Program-made: the position numbers and the translations under genes
Part shown: piece after piece, positions 7,098-15,657 of the stretch
Layout of the letters: every line of letters begins with the position of its first letter
Position numbering within the stretch: the stretch's first letter is position 1
NCBI GenBank assembly: GCA_009846005.1
Contig: VXYL01000073.1
Span: 1 to 64,000 of the forward strand
Length of the DNA: 64,000 nt
Direction of reading: 5' to 3'
Source of the DNA: Gammaproteobacteria bacterium
GTDB taxonomy: Bacteria > Pseudomonadota > Gammaproteobacteria > Pseudomonadales > Azotimanducaceae
The notes under the pieces: model-generated
Seen by the model: the letters and a program-made list of their open reading frames with translations, nothing else
Database searches by the model: none
Told to the model about the DNA's origin: nothing

Positions 7098-9719
7098 ATG
7101 TCCATCACACTATTGAAGCGGATTGCCGCGGCAGCGGCCGCAGCACTCGTTGCATCACCTTGCCTTGCGGCAGACGAAGCAACCGATGAAGACGAACAGT
7201 ACATCGAGGAAGTCATCGTGACGGCCGAGAAACGTGAAGAGAACCTGCTCGACGTACCGGTCACCATGACCGCCTTCAGTGCTCAGATGATTGAAGAACT
7301 CGGCATGACCAACCAGGACGACCTGGAGCAACTCGTTCCCGGGCTCCAGTTCCAGGACGAGGGCCAGCTGACTGGTCAGGGCACGACGATACGCGGTATC
7401 GGCACGAGACTCGCCGGCGAAACCCACCCGGACCTGGCGGTCGCCACCTATGTGGACGGTGTCTACACGCTCGGGGTCTACGGCGATGCGCCCAACATGT
7501 TCGACCTGGAGCGGGTTGAAGTCGCACGCGGTCCGCAAGGCACACTCAATGGCCGGAACTCGATTGCGGGATCGATCAGCTACTACTCCACGAGACCCAC
7601 CGACGAGTGGGATCTTCTGGTACATACCGAGTACACCGATCAGTTTACCCAGCGCTACGGCATTGCCTTCGGTGGCCCGATCACCGAGAACGTCCTCTTC
7701 CGACTCGGCGGTAGCTACTACGAGGGTGATGGCGCACAGAAAAACATTGGCTTCGGCGACGACTACGATGCACCGGATCAGAAGTACATCGCGCCACAGC
7801 TGCGTTTCAGAACCGATCGGATGGACTTGAATCTGCGCTACACCAGGCTGAATGACGACGGCGTTCCCCGAACGCAGGTGCTTCTGACCAACTACGACAC
7901 ATCCAGGGAAACAGATTTCCTCGGGAATACGAACCCGCACTACCTGTGGAACGGCCGGGTGCCGTCCATCTCCGCAGACTGTCCACCGAGAACGCCAGGC
8001 TGGGAGTGTGGTGACATCAAGAACCAAGTCAATGTGAACCGCTCCGCCGTTGGCGCCAGTACCGCCGAAAGGCAGTCCATCGCTTTCAGTTTCGACATTA
8101 GCGACAACTACACGCTGCGCTACAACTTCGGCGACACCGACAACCTTTCCCAGGTGCAGAGAGACCGCGACATGACCAACCGGGTGGCAAGTATCGATGA
8201 CCCCCTCATCGCCTCCGACGCACCGGTACCGCTAAGGGACGAGTCGAATCAAGTTCTGTACGGCTACACAGAGACTTCTCACGAGCTACACCTAGTGTCG
8301 AATCTGGACGGCAAGTTCAACTATATCCTCGGTGCCTATACCTACGAGAATGCCATGGAATGGGTAGTATCCTCCTTCGTCTTCACCAATGCCTGGGCAA
8401 ATGTGTCCGCCGAAGACGCTGCGGCGGCCAGTCGTTTCGGTACTTGTGCGAATGCGCTTTCCTTTCTTGTCGCTATCTTTGGAGCAGCCTCGACGCCGGA
8501 AGAGGCGCAGGCGATGGGCGTACCCGGCAACTACTGGCGATGTCCGGAAGGTGACGACCACAACCAATGGTTGAGTTTCGAGTCGAGAGGCAGCTCAGAG
8601 ACCGACGCCTTTTTCATCAACGGTGACTATCAGATCAACGAGCAGTGGCTCGTCTCCGGCGGTCTTCGCTATACCGAAGATTTGAAGACTCAGGATTTCA
8701 ACGGTGGCTGGGCCAAATTCGGTTTCGGGTTCGTTGGGGGCGTACCGCTTGAAATTCTCTTCGACGATTCAGACCCCAATCCGCGAGTCTGGGACAAGAC
8801 CATTGGCCACGTTTCCCTGGAATACGCCCCAGATGAGGATCGTCTGATCTACGGGCGAATTTCGACCGGCTACCGGGCAGGCAGTTTCAACCCCAAGTCG
8901 GATGCGGTCCCGACGTTCGTCGAGGAAGAGACGTTGATCAACTATGAGCTGGGCATGAAAGGGATGTTCATGGATGGACGCCTTCGCTTGACCTCCGGCG
9001 TCTTCTACAACGATTTCGACAACTATCAGATTACCGGCTCGATCGAGCCCCAGGACTCGAGAGATCGTGTCACCGACGGGCTGTTCAGCCAGTTCTCCGC
9101 ATCGCCCATCATCGAGTTCACGAACAACATCCGGGACACGAAGATATGGGGTGCTGAGGTTGACATCATCTACTTCTTGAACGAGCACGTTCGTCTCAGC
9201 GGTTTCTATGCCTATCTCGACTCCGAAATCGGCCCCCATCTGGAGGTCGTTCGGGGACACCCCAATCCGCAAACGGGTACATGGAATCACATTGACTTCA
9301 ACACCGGCGAGCCAACCACGAGCGAGTATGTTCTCCCCACGGACATGACCGGCAACCAGTTGCCGATGCAGCCGAACCACAAGTTCGCCGTTTCCGCCAG
9401 CTACGAGACGCCGCTGTCGGGTCCAATTGGCGGTCACCTGCAGGTACTCGGGATCTACAGCTGGGTTGACGAACGCGCATCAGACCTCAGCAATTTCGAC
9501 GTCTCGACGTTGCCCGCATACGGGCGATTGGATGTTCGCGGGATCTGGACGTCTCCAGATGAAACCCTGACCGGCACGTTGTTCGTACAAAACGTCTTCG
9601 ATGAAATTGGTGTGATCGAGTATCTGCATCAATCAACCATTGGCGGGGCGCCGGCGTCGGGCACTCTGACTGAACCGCGTACGGTCGGCCTTGAGATTCG
9701 CTGGAGACCGAACTTTTAG
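7098..9719 (+). CDS. TonB-dependent receptor 1
   Basis: This is an 873-residue outer-membrane receptor. A signal peptide (residues 1 to about 24, LVASPCLAA) is followed by an acidic linker and the TonB box IEEVIVTAEK at about 36-45. The plug domain includes TTIRGIGTRL and the strongly conserved RVEVARGPQGTLNGRNSIAG. The remainder is a beta-barrel of the large marine receptor type, ending in the aromatic WRPNF expected for Bam-dependent insertion. It imports a large substrate with TonB energy; the ligand is unknown. It is closely related to receptor 2 (11589-14725) along its whole length but lacks an STN domain, so it is not an obvious sigma-factor transducer. It sits between two damaged coq4 copies. 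Confidence 0.95.
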   Translation: MSITLLKRIAAAAAAALVASPCLAADEATDEDEQYIEEVIVTAEKREENLLDVPVTMTAFSAQMIEELGMTNQDDLEQLVPGLQFQDEGQLTGQGTTIRGIGTRLAGETHPDLAVATYVDGVYTLGVYGDAPNMFDLERVEVARGPQGTLNGRNSIAGSISYYSTRPTDEWDLLVHTEYTDQFTQRYGIAFGGPITENVLFRLGGSYYEGDGAQKNIGFGDDYDAPDQKYIAPQLRFRTDRMDLNLRYTRLNDDGVPRTQVLLTNYDTSRETDFLGNTNPHYLWNGRVPSISADCPPRTPGWECGDIKNQVNVNRSAVGASTAERQSIAFSFDISDNYTLRYNFGDTDNLSQVQRDRDMTNRVASIDDPLIASDAPVPLRDESNQVLYGYTETSHELHLVSNLDGKFNYILGAYTYENAMEWVVSSFVFTNAWANVSAEDAAAASRFGTCANALSFLVAIFGAASTPEEAQAMGVPGNYWRCPEGDDHNQWLSFESRGSSETDAFFINGDYQINEQWLVSGGLRYTEDLKTQDFNGGWAKFGFGFVGGVPLEILFDDSDPNPRVWDKTIGHVSLEYAPDEDRLIYGRISTGYRAGSFNPKSDAVPTFVEEETLINYELGMKGMFMDGRLRLTSGVFYNDFDNYQITGSIEPQDSRDRVTDGLFSQFSASPIIEFTNNIRDTKIWGAEVDIIYFLNEHVRLSGFYAYLDSEIGPHLEVVRGHPNPQTGTWNHIDFNTGEPTTSEYVLPTDMTGNQLPMQPNHKFAVSASYETPLSGPIGGHLQVLGIYSWVDERASDLSNFDVSTLPAYGRLDVRGIWTSPDETLTGTLFVQNVFDEIGVIEYLHQSTIGGAPASGTLTEPRTVGLEIRWRPNF

Positions 9720-9758
9720 TTGCGTAGTGGATTTGACGGCGGCCCCGGGCTATTGGCA

Positions 9759-9917
9759 GAACACGCCGCGGGTCTTCAAGATCGTGCGGGCCCGGGGCCG
9801 GCCCGCGACTGGGCACACCTGAGCTTGCCCGTCCACCAGGTCCGCTGGCAGTTGGCGATCAAACCGCAGAACGAGTACCGCGAGGTGTTGGCGACGGCAC
9901 CGGCCACCGTCACATAG
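9759..9917 (+). pseudogene. coq4 relic with internal deletion
   Basis: The 5' part, in one frame, reads NTPRVFKIVRARGRPA, matching TPRVFEIVRALGRPA of the coq4 at 6042. It joins directly, in another frame, to DWAHLSLPVHQVRWQLAIKP and NEYREVLATA, matching the C-terminal end of the same protein. About 480 bp corresponding to 6168-6650 are missing, and the join is out of frame. This short remnant is therefore a decayed second copy, lying exactly between receptor 1 and the FecI-like sigma factor. Confidence 0.8.
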
Positions 9918-9980
9918 TCAACGGGATTCCCATACCCCGATCCTTGGGTTACGCTGCCGAAATCTCCCGGGAGAGGCGTC

Positions 9981-10502
9981 GTGGCCGGACGAACGAGGAC
10001 CATCGAAACCGGCGTCGTGGCAGCGTTCCGCGAGCACGAGTCCGCGCTGCGGGCTTTCGTCTCGCGGCTCGTGGCATCGCGAGACGACGTGGACGACGTC
10101 ACCCAGGAGGCGTTCCTGCGCGCGTTCAATGCCGAGAAGGCGAGGCGCGTCCGGCGGCCCAGGTCATTCCTGTTCACCATCGCGCGCAATCTGGTACTCA
10201 GCGACTTCGCCAGGAAATCCAATCAATTGACGGAGTCGATGGCGGATTTGGACGACTTGACGGTCTTAGACGACTGCAAGGTTGAAGCCGAGATCCAAGC
10301 CGAGGAGTCTTTCGCCGAGTATTGCCGAGCCGTTTCCCGTCTCCCACTGCAGTGCCGTAGGGTGTTCCTGCTGCGCAAGGTCTACGCCTTGTCGCATCGC
10401 GAGATCGCGAACCGGCTGGGCATTGCGGTGAGCACAGTCGAAAAACACCTTGCGAAGGGCGTGAGAGAGTGCAGCGAGTACCTCGACCGGATGCACAAGT
10501 GA
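9981..10502 (+). CDS. ECF (FecI-like) RNA polymerase sigma factor
   Basis: This is a 173-residue protein with sigma region 2 at about 14-76 (DVDDVTQEAFLRAFNA, SFLFTIARNLVLSDFARK) and sigma region 4 at about 110-165 (LPLQCRRVFLLRKVYALSHREIANRLGIAVSTVEKHLAKG). A GTG start at 9981 has GGGAGAGG upstream. It is followed 10 bp later by a FecR anti-sigma gene and then by a receptor with an STN domain, the classic FecI-FecR-FecA order. In that pathway a loaded receptor signals across the periplasm so that the sigma factor transcribes transport genes. The main target is probably the downstream receptor. Confidence 0.94.
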   Translation: MAGRTRTIETGVVAAFREHESALRAFVSRLVASRDDVDDVTQEAFLRAFNAEKARRVRRPRSFLFTIARNLVLSDFARKSNQLTESMADLDDLTVLDDCKVEAEIQAEESFAEYCRAVSRLPLQCRRVFLLRKVYALSHREIANRLGIAVSTVEKHLAKGVRECSEYLDRMHK

Positions 10503-10512
10503 AGAACACACC

Positions 10513-11592
10513 GTGACCAAAGGTAGAGTCCTCGACTTCGTCGACCGCAACGCGGTCAACAAGGAAGCCTGCGAGTGGCTTGTGCGGCTTGATGGCGAAC
10601 AGCCGCTGTCCAGCCAGGAGTTTCGCGAACTCGTCGCCTGGCTCAAGCGAAGCCCCGCCCATTGCGATGCCCTGGAACGCCATGCGCTGTTGTGGGAACG
10701 CATGGACGCGCTTGCGGCACTGGCGGTTCCGCTGGGCCGTTCGAGGGTTCACTTCTGGCATCGCCTTGCCGCACGAGTGCGGATCCCGCTGGCACGGCCC
10801 GCGCTCGCCATGGGATGCGCGGCGATCGCGCTGGCCCTCGCCATCATGCTTGCACCACGTGGGGTTGATTCGCACGAAACGGCACCGGACGTCGCATCGG
10901 GCGCGTTCGCCACGTCCGTTGGCGAGATGCAGACGGTGACCCTCGCCGACGGATCGACGGTGCAGTTGAACACGGACACGCGACTTCGCGTGAAGGTGAC
11001 GCCGCGGCTTCGCAGCGTGGTTCTCAGCCGGGGCGAAGCGCACTTCGAGGTGGCCCGTGCCCCCGACGTGCCTTTCGTCGTCTATACGGCCATGGGCGCG
11101 GTCCGGGCGGTCGGCACCGCGTTCCGGGTCAGAATCCTGGAAACGGATGTCGAGGTCACCGTGTCGGAGGGCGCGGTCGATCTGGACCGCGTATCGCTCG
11201 TCGGGGCTGCGGGCATCATCGAGGAGTTCCCGGCTATGGAGGAATCGCTCGCCCTGCTTGTCGCCGGACAGACGGTGCGGTTCAACGGTCCAGGCGACCA
11301 CCTCAAGGCGGTTCGGGACCTGAGCGCGTCGGAGGTTGTCAGGTCGCTGTCCTGGCGCGAGGGATTGCTGACGTTCTCCGGCGAGACCCTGGTCGAGGTG
11401 ATCGACGAGGTCGGTCGCTACACCAACACCGAGGTGGTCATCGTCGATCCCGCGATCCGCGACATGCGCATCGGGGGTGTCTTCCGCACCGGCGAGACCG
11501 ATGCCCTGCTGGATGTATTGGAGACCAGTTTCGGCATCCGCGTGTCGCGTACCGACGACCACCGGGTAGAGCTTTCGCGCGGCGGCGAATGA
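10513..11592 (+). CDS. FecR family anti-sigma factor / signal transducer
   Basis: This is a 359-residue protein with the expected FecR layout. The N-terminal cytoplasmic part, about 1-85, has ACEWLVRLDGEQPLSSQEFRE and binds the sigma factor. A single membrane helix is near 97-115 (ALAMGCAAIALALAIMLAP). The periplasmic FecR domain, about 136-210, has TVTLADGSTVQLNTDT and VGTAFRVRI. The C-terminal part, about 270-355, has LSWREGLLTFSGETLVEVIDEV and should contact the receptor's STN domain. The GTG start at 10513 lies 10 bp after the sigma gene. Its TGA overlaps the ATG of the receptor gene (ATGA), so all three are co-translated. Confidence 0.93.
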   Translation: MTKGRVLDFVDRNAVNKEACEWLVRLDGEQPLSSQEFRELVAWLKRSPAHCDALERHALLWERMDALAALAVPLGRSRVHFWHRLAARVRIPLARPALAMGCAAIALALAIMLAPRGVDSHETAPDVASGAFATSVGEMQTVTLADGSTVQLNTDTRLRVKVTPRLRSVVLSRGEAHFEVARAPDVPFVVYTAMGAVRAVGTAFRVRILETDVEVTVSEGAVDLDRVSLVGAAGIIEEFPAMEESLALLVAGQTVRFNGPGDHLKAVRDLSASEVVRSLSWREGLLTFSGETLVEVIDEVGRYTNTEVVIVDPAIRDMRIGGVFRTGETDALLDVLETSFGIRVSRTDDHRVELSRGGE

Positions 11593-14500
11593 CGCCAATG
11601 GTGGAGCCCATTCGCGGGCGTAGCCTCGTCAATGCACTGGCGGGTTTGCCACGACAAACAGTCCTAGTCGATGTGAGTGCGCCGAGAGCGGTCCGGCGGT
11701 CTGTGATCGGGGGATCGTGGCGGGGACTCCGCTGGGTTCTGGCGGCGTGCGCGCTCCCGGTCGCCCTGTTTGCCCATGGGGATGCCGAGGGTCGCCGACA
11801 CGACATCGACATCAGGGAAGCCGACGCGCCAGCTGCACTGAGGAAGCTCGCGGAGCAGACCGAGAGCCTGCTGCTGTTCCCCTTCGAACTCGCCGAGGAC
11901 CGCAGGGCTAACCGGGTGGTTGGGCGCTACACCATCGAGGAAGCGCTGGCACGATTGCTCGACGGGTCGGGTCTGGTGGGTGTGCTCACCAATCAACGCG
12001 TGATCTCGATTGTACGCGTGGAGCCAACAGTTGAGAGGGGTGAACCAATGACCGCCACTACCGAAACCAACGTACTACCGGTCCCTAGTCGGACGCCGCT
12101 ACTGCGCCGCATCGGCGCAACCGTCGCCGCCGTGCTCGCGGCACCGGGAGTCTTCGCCGGCGAATCCGGCGATGCCGGGTCCGGCGAGCAGCCCATTGAG
12201 GTGATAGTCGTGACGGCCGAGAAACGTGAGGAGAACCTTCTCGACGTACCGGTCACCATGACGGCGTTCAGCAATCAGATGATTGAAGAACTCGGCATGA
12301 CCAGTCACGATGACCTGGAGCAGCTGGTTCCAGGTTTGCAGTTTCAAGATGAAGGCACGCAGACCGGTCAAGGCACGACGATACGCGGTATTGGCACGAG
12401 ACTCGCGGGCGAAACGGTCTCGGACTTGGCGGTCGCCACCTATGTAGACGGTGTCTACACGCTCGGGCTCTACGGCGTTGCGCCCAATATGTTCGACCTG
12501 GAGCGGGTGGAAGTCGCGCGCGGTCCCCAGGGCACGTTGCACGGCCGGAATTCGATTGCCGGTGCTATCAGCTATTTCTCCAAAAGACCCACCGACCACT
12601 GGGATCTTCTGGTCCATACGGAATTCACCGACCAGTTCACGCAGCGCTACGGCGTCGCCTTCGGTGGCCCGATCAGCGAAAACGCTCTCTTCCGTATCAA
12701 CGGCAGCTACTACCAGGGCGATGGCGCACAGGAAAATATAGGCTTCGGCAATGATTACGATGCACCGGACCAGACCTTCTTGGCGCCGCAGCTGCGTTTC
12801 AAAACCGATAGGATGGATCTGAACCTGCGCTATACCAGTTTGAATGACGATGGCTCACCGCGAACTCAGGTCCTGTTGGAAAACGTCGATAGGAGCATCC
12901 CCCAAAGCAGAAACCCGAATCCCGCCCAGTCCTTGAACGCGTTCTACCTGTGGGACGGTTCGATTCCCTCCGTACCTGCAGACTGTCCACCTGGCAGGCC
13001 TGCCTGGGAGTGTGGCGATGTTAAGAACGTACTCAATGTGAACCGGAATTCCGTGGGTAGTAGTACTGCCGAGCAAACGACGATCGCGTTCAGTTTTGAA
13101 CTGAACGACAATTACACACTGCGCTACAACTTCGGCGATACCGACAACTTCTCGGACGTTCAAGTTGACCAGGACCAGACCAACCGAGTAGCAAGCGCCG
13201 ACGACCCGTTGAGGGCTGCAGACGCCGATGTACCGTTGGTCGATGAAGAGAAGCACGTGCTGTACGACTACACTGAGCGTTCTCACGAGATACAGCTGGT
13301 GTCAAACCTTGATGGTCAGTTCAATTTCATCGTCGGTGCATTCACTTACGAGAACACCAGTGCGTGGTTCGTACCCTTCTACGTCCATACCAGCCGTGGG
13401 TAAACGTCAATGTTGACGACGCCGCTCGCGCCGCCGGATACGCCGGTGGCTGTCAACAAGCCCTCGGCTTCTTTACCAGCATCATCGGGGCCGCCTCGTC
13501 GCCGGAAGAAGCGATCGAACGGGGCCAGCCGGGAAACTACTGGGCATGTCCAGAAGGTACCGATCACTCGCAATTCTTGGATTTCAGGGTAATTGGCAGC
13601 TCGGAAACCCAAGCGGCCTTCGTCAATGCGGAATATCAGGTCAACGATGAGTGGCTGGTTTCCGGCGGTCTTCGCTACACAGAAGATGAAAAGTCTCAGG
13701 ACTTGAATGGCGGCGTGGCCATATTTTCCTTTGCCTTCATTGGGCCCTTCCCGTTTGCAATCTATTTCGACGACAAAGAACCCAATCCGCGGAGCTGGGG
13801 TGCGACAATTGGCCACGTCTCTCTGGAATACAGCCCGGATGAGGATCGTTTGATCTACGGGCGTGTTTCGACCGGGTACCGCGCGGGTAATTTCCAGACC
13901 AAGTCCGATGCGCCTCCGAGATTGGTCAAGGAAGAGACGTTGGTCAACTATGAGCTCGGTATGAAAGGCCTCTTCATGGATGGACGGCTTCGGTTAACTT
14001 CCGGTGTTTTCTTCAACGACTTCGACGACTATCAGATTAGTGGCTCTATCGAGCCTCAGGGGGGGACTCAAGAACGTATCACCGACGGGCTATTCGACCA
14101 GTACAGCGCCAGCCCCATCATTCGGTTCACCAATAACATCAAGGATACCAAGATATGGGGTGCTGAAGTTGACTTCATCTACTACATCGACGAAAACTGG
14201 CGTCTGAGCGGCTTCTATGCCTATCTAGACTCCGAGATCGGTCCGCACAAAGAGGTCGTTCGGGGCCATCCCAATCCGGAAACGGATTTTTGGGAGCACA
14301 TTGACTTCAACACCGGTGAGACCGTCACCAGTGAGTACATTCTTCCCTCGGATATGACTGGCAACCAGTTGCCTCTGCAGCCGAACCACAAGTTCGCGTT
14401 GACGGCAAGCTACGAGACACCGCTAACAGGTACAATTGGGGGACACCTGCAGCTGCTCGGAACCTACAGCTGGGTTGACGAGCGTGCTTCAGACCTCAGT

Positions 14501-14725
14501 AACTTCGACATCTCGACGATGCCATCATACGGACGATTCGATGTTCGCGGTACCTGGACCTCTCCAGATGAAACCATTGCCGCGACGCTGTTCGTGCAAA
14601 ACGTCTTCGATGAAATCGGTGTGATTGAGTACCTGCATCTATCCACCCACTGGACACCGAGACAAGGCACCCTGACCGATCCGCGTTTGGTAGGTCTGGA
14701 AGTTCGCTGGAGACCCAACTTGTAG
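11589..14725 (+). pseudogene. FecA-like TonB-dependent receptor 2 with STN domain, frameshifted near 13388
   Basis: The first frame (11589-13403) encodes a signal-like segment (RWVLAACALPVALFAHG), an STN signalling domain at about 70-145, then a second signal-peptide-like segment, the TonB box IEVIVVTAEK, the plug (VEVARGPQGTLHGRNS) and the first part of the barrel. The frame ends abruptly at 13401-13403. The barrel resumes in another frame from about 13388 (YQPWVNVNVDDAARAAGY) and runs to WRPNL at 14725, consistent with a single missing base. An internal ATG at 12048 has a good ribosome site and would give a product without STN. The body closely matches receptor 1. It is either inactivated or affected by a sequence error. 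Confidence 0.88.
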
Positions 14726-14751
14726 CCAAAAGGGCCCAAAGCTCTGCCTAG

Positions 14752-14785
14752 GAGCGCACCCCCCAAAGGGGTGCGCTCGCTTTTT
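14752..14785 (+). terminator. Rho-independent terminator after receptor 2
   Basis: Perfect 11-bp stem GAGCGCACCCC / GGGGTGCGCTC (14752-14762 and 14768-14778), loop CCAAA, followed by a TTTTT run at 14781-14785. It lies 26 bp after the receptor stop and ends the fecI-fecR-receptor operon. Confidence 0.92.
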
Positions 14786-14811
14786 GGGGGGAAGGGGGTC
14801 GGAGAAAACAG

Positions 14812-15612
14812 ATGAGACCAGATGCTACCTTTCAGATCGATCTTGCAGAAGAGCAGATCGCCTCTTACCGCGACAACGGGTTTCTCAGCATTGAACGCAT
14901 CACCACCGATGAGGAAGTCGAGTGGCTCAGGGAGATCTACGACCAGCTCTTTGTTGAGCGGGCGGGTGAGGAGAAGGGTATGTACTATGACCTCGCCGCG
15001 CCACGGGGACACTCCGGGCGTGAAGTGCTCCCGCAGGTGCTTGGTCCAGACCTGCGGATTCCGGAGCTCCGCGAGAGCAACCACTACCGCAACGCGCTAA
15101 AGCTCGGTACCCAGCTACTTGGAGTTGACGAGAAGGTCACCGCGGGCGGACACATGATTTTCAAGCCGGCGCAATACGGCGCCGAAACCCCCTGGCACCA
15201 GGATGAAGCCTACTGGAATCCGGATGTTTACCTGAACAGCGTTAGCGTCTGGATGCCTTTGGATGCGGCAACGGTCGAGAGCGGCTGCATGCAGTTCATT
15301 CCGGGCTCGCACAAGGAGGACCTGCGTTGGCATCGCCACATCGACAACGATCCACTGATTCACGGACTGGTGACGGATGACGTCGATCCGTCGCAGGCCG
15401 TTGCGTGTCCACTTGCACCGGGAGGCGCAACCTTTCACCACTCCCGAACCTTGCACCATACGGCCCCGAACACGACGGACAATCCGCGTCGGGCGTACGT
15501 TATTGTGTGCTCCGGGCCGACAAGGAAGCGCGACAAACCTGCGCCCCGCCCCTGGACGGACGAGGAGCGGGAGGCAATCGCTGCAGCCGGAATTGACGTG
15601 AAGGTCTTCTGA
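14812..15612 (+). CDS. Phytanoyl-CoA dioxygenase (PhyH) family protein
   Basis: This is a 266-residue Fe(II)/2-oxoglutarate oxygenase. The facial triad is visible as H129-x-D131 in TPWHQDEAYWNP and a distal histidine at about 215-216 in TLHHTAPNTTDNPRRAY, whose arginine would bind 2-oxoglutarate. The N-terminal QIASYRDNGFLSIERITT is a family hallmark. The ATG at 14812 has GGAG 8 bases upstream. It follows the terminator of the receptor operon and precedes a periplasmic binding protein and a Gfo/Idh/MocA oxidoreductase, so it may modify a compound imported by this locus. The substrate is unknown. It is distinct from the PhyH protein at 1905-2954. Confidence 0.94.
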   Translation: MRPDATFQIDLAEEQIASYRDNGFLSIERITTDEEVEWLREIYDQLFVERAGEEKGMYYDLAAPRGHSGREVLPQVLGPDLRIPELRESNHYRNALKLGTQLLGVDEKVTAGGHMIFKPAQYGAETPWHQDEAYWNPDVYLNSVSVWMPLDAATVESGCMQFIPGSHKEDLRWHRHIDNDPLIHGLVTDDVDPSQAVACPLAPGGATFHHSRTLHHTAPNTTDNPRRAYVIVCSGPTRKRDKPAPRPWTDEEREAIAAAGIDVKVF

Positions 15613-15657
15613 CGGGACCACCGGACCGGCATTCACTGGCTGATCCGGGGCTATCGC

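Noticed and set aside
10198-11598. Antisense open frame of about 466 codons opposite fecI-fecR
   Set aside because: The plus strand encodes clear sigma and FecR domains; the antisense frame is compositional.
14761-14800. Start of a composite repeat copy (C/G-rich hairpin after receptor 2)
   Set aside because: The sequence does not contain CCGTAGGGG or either repeat hairpin; it is an ordinary intrinsic terminator with a T-run.
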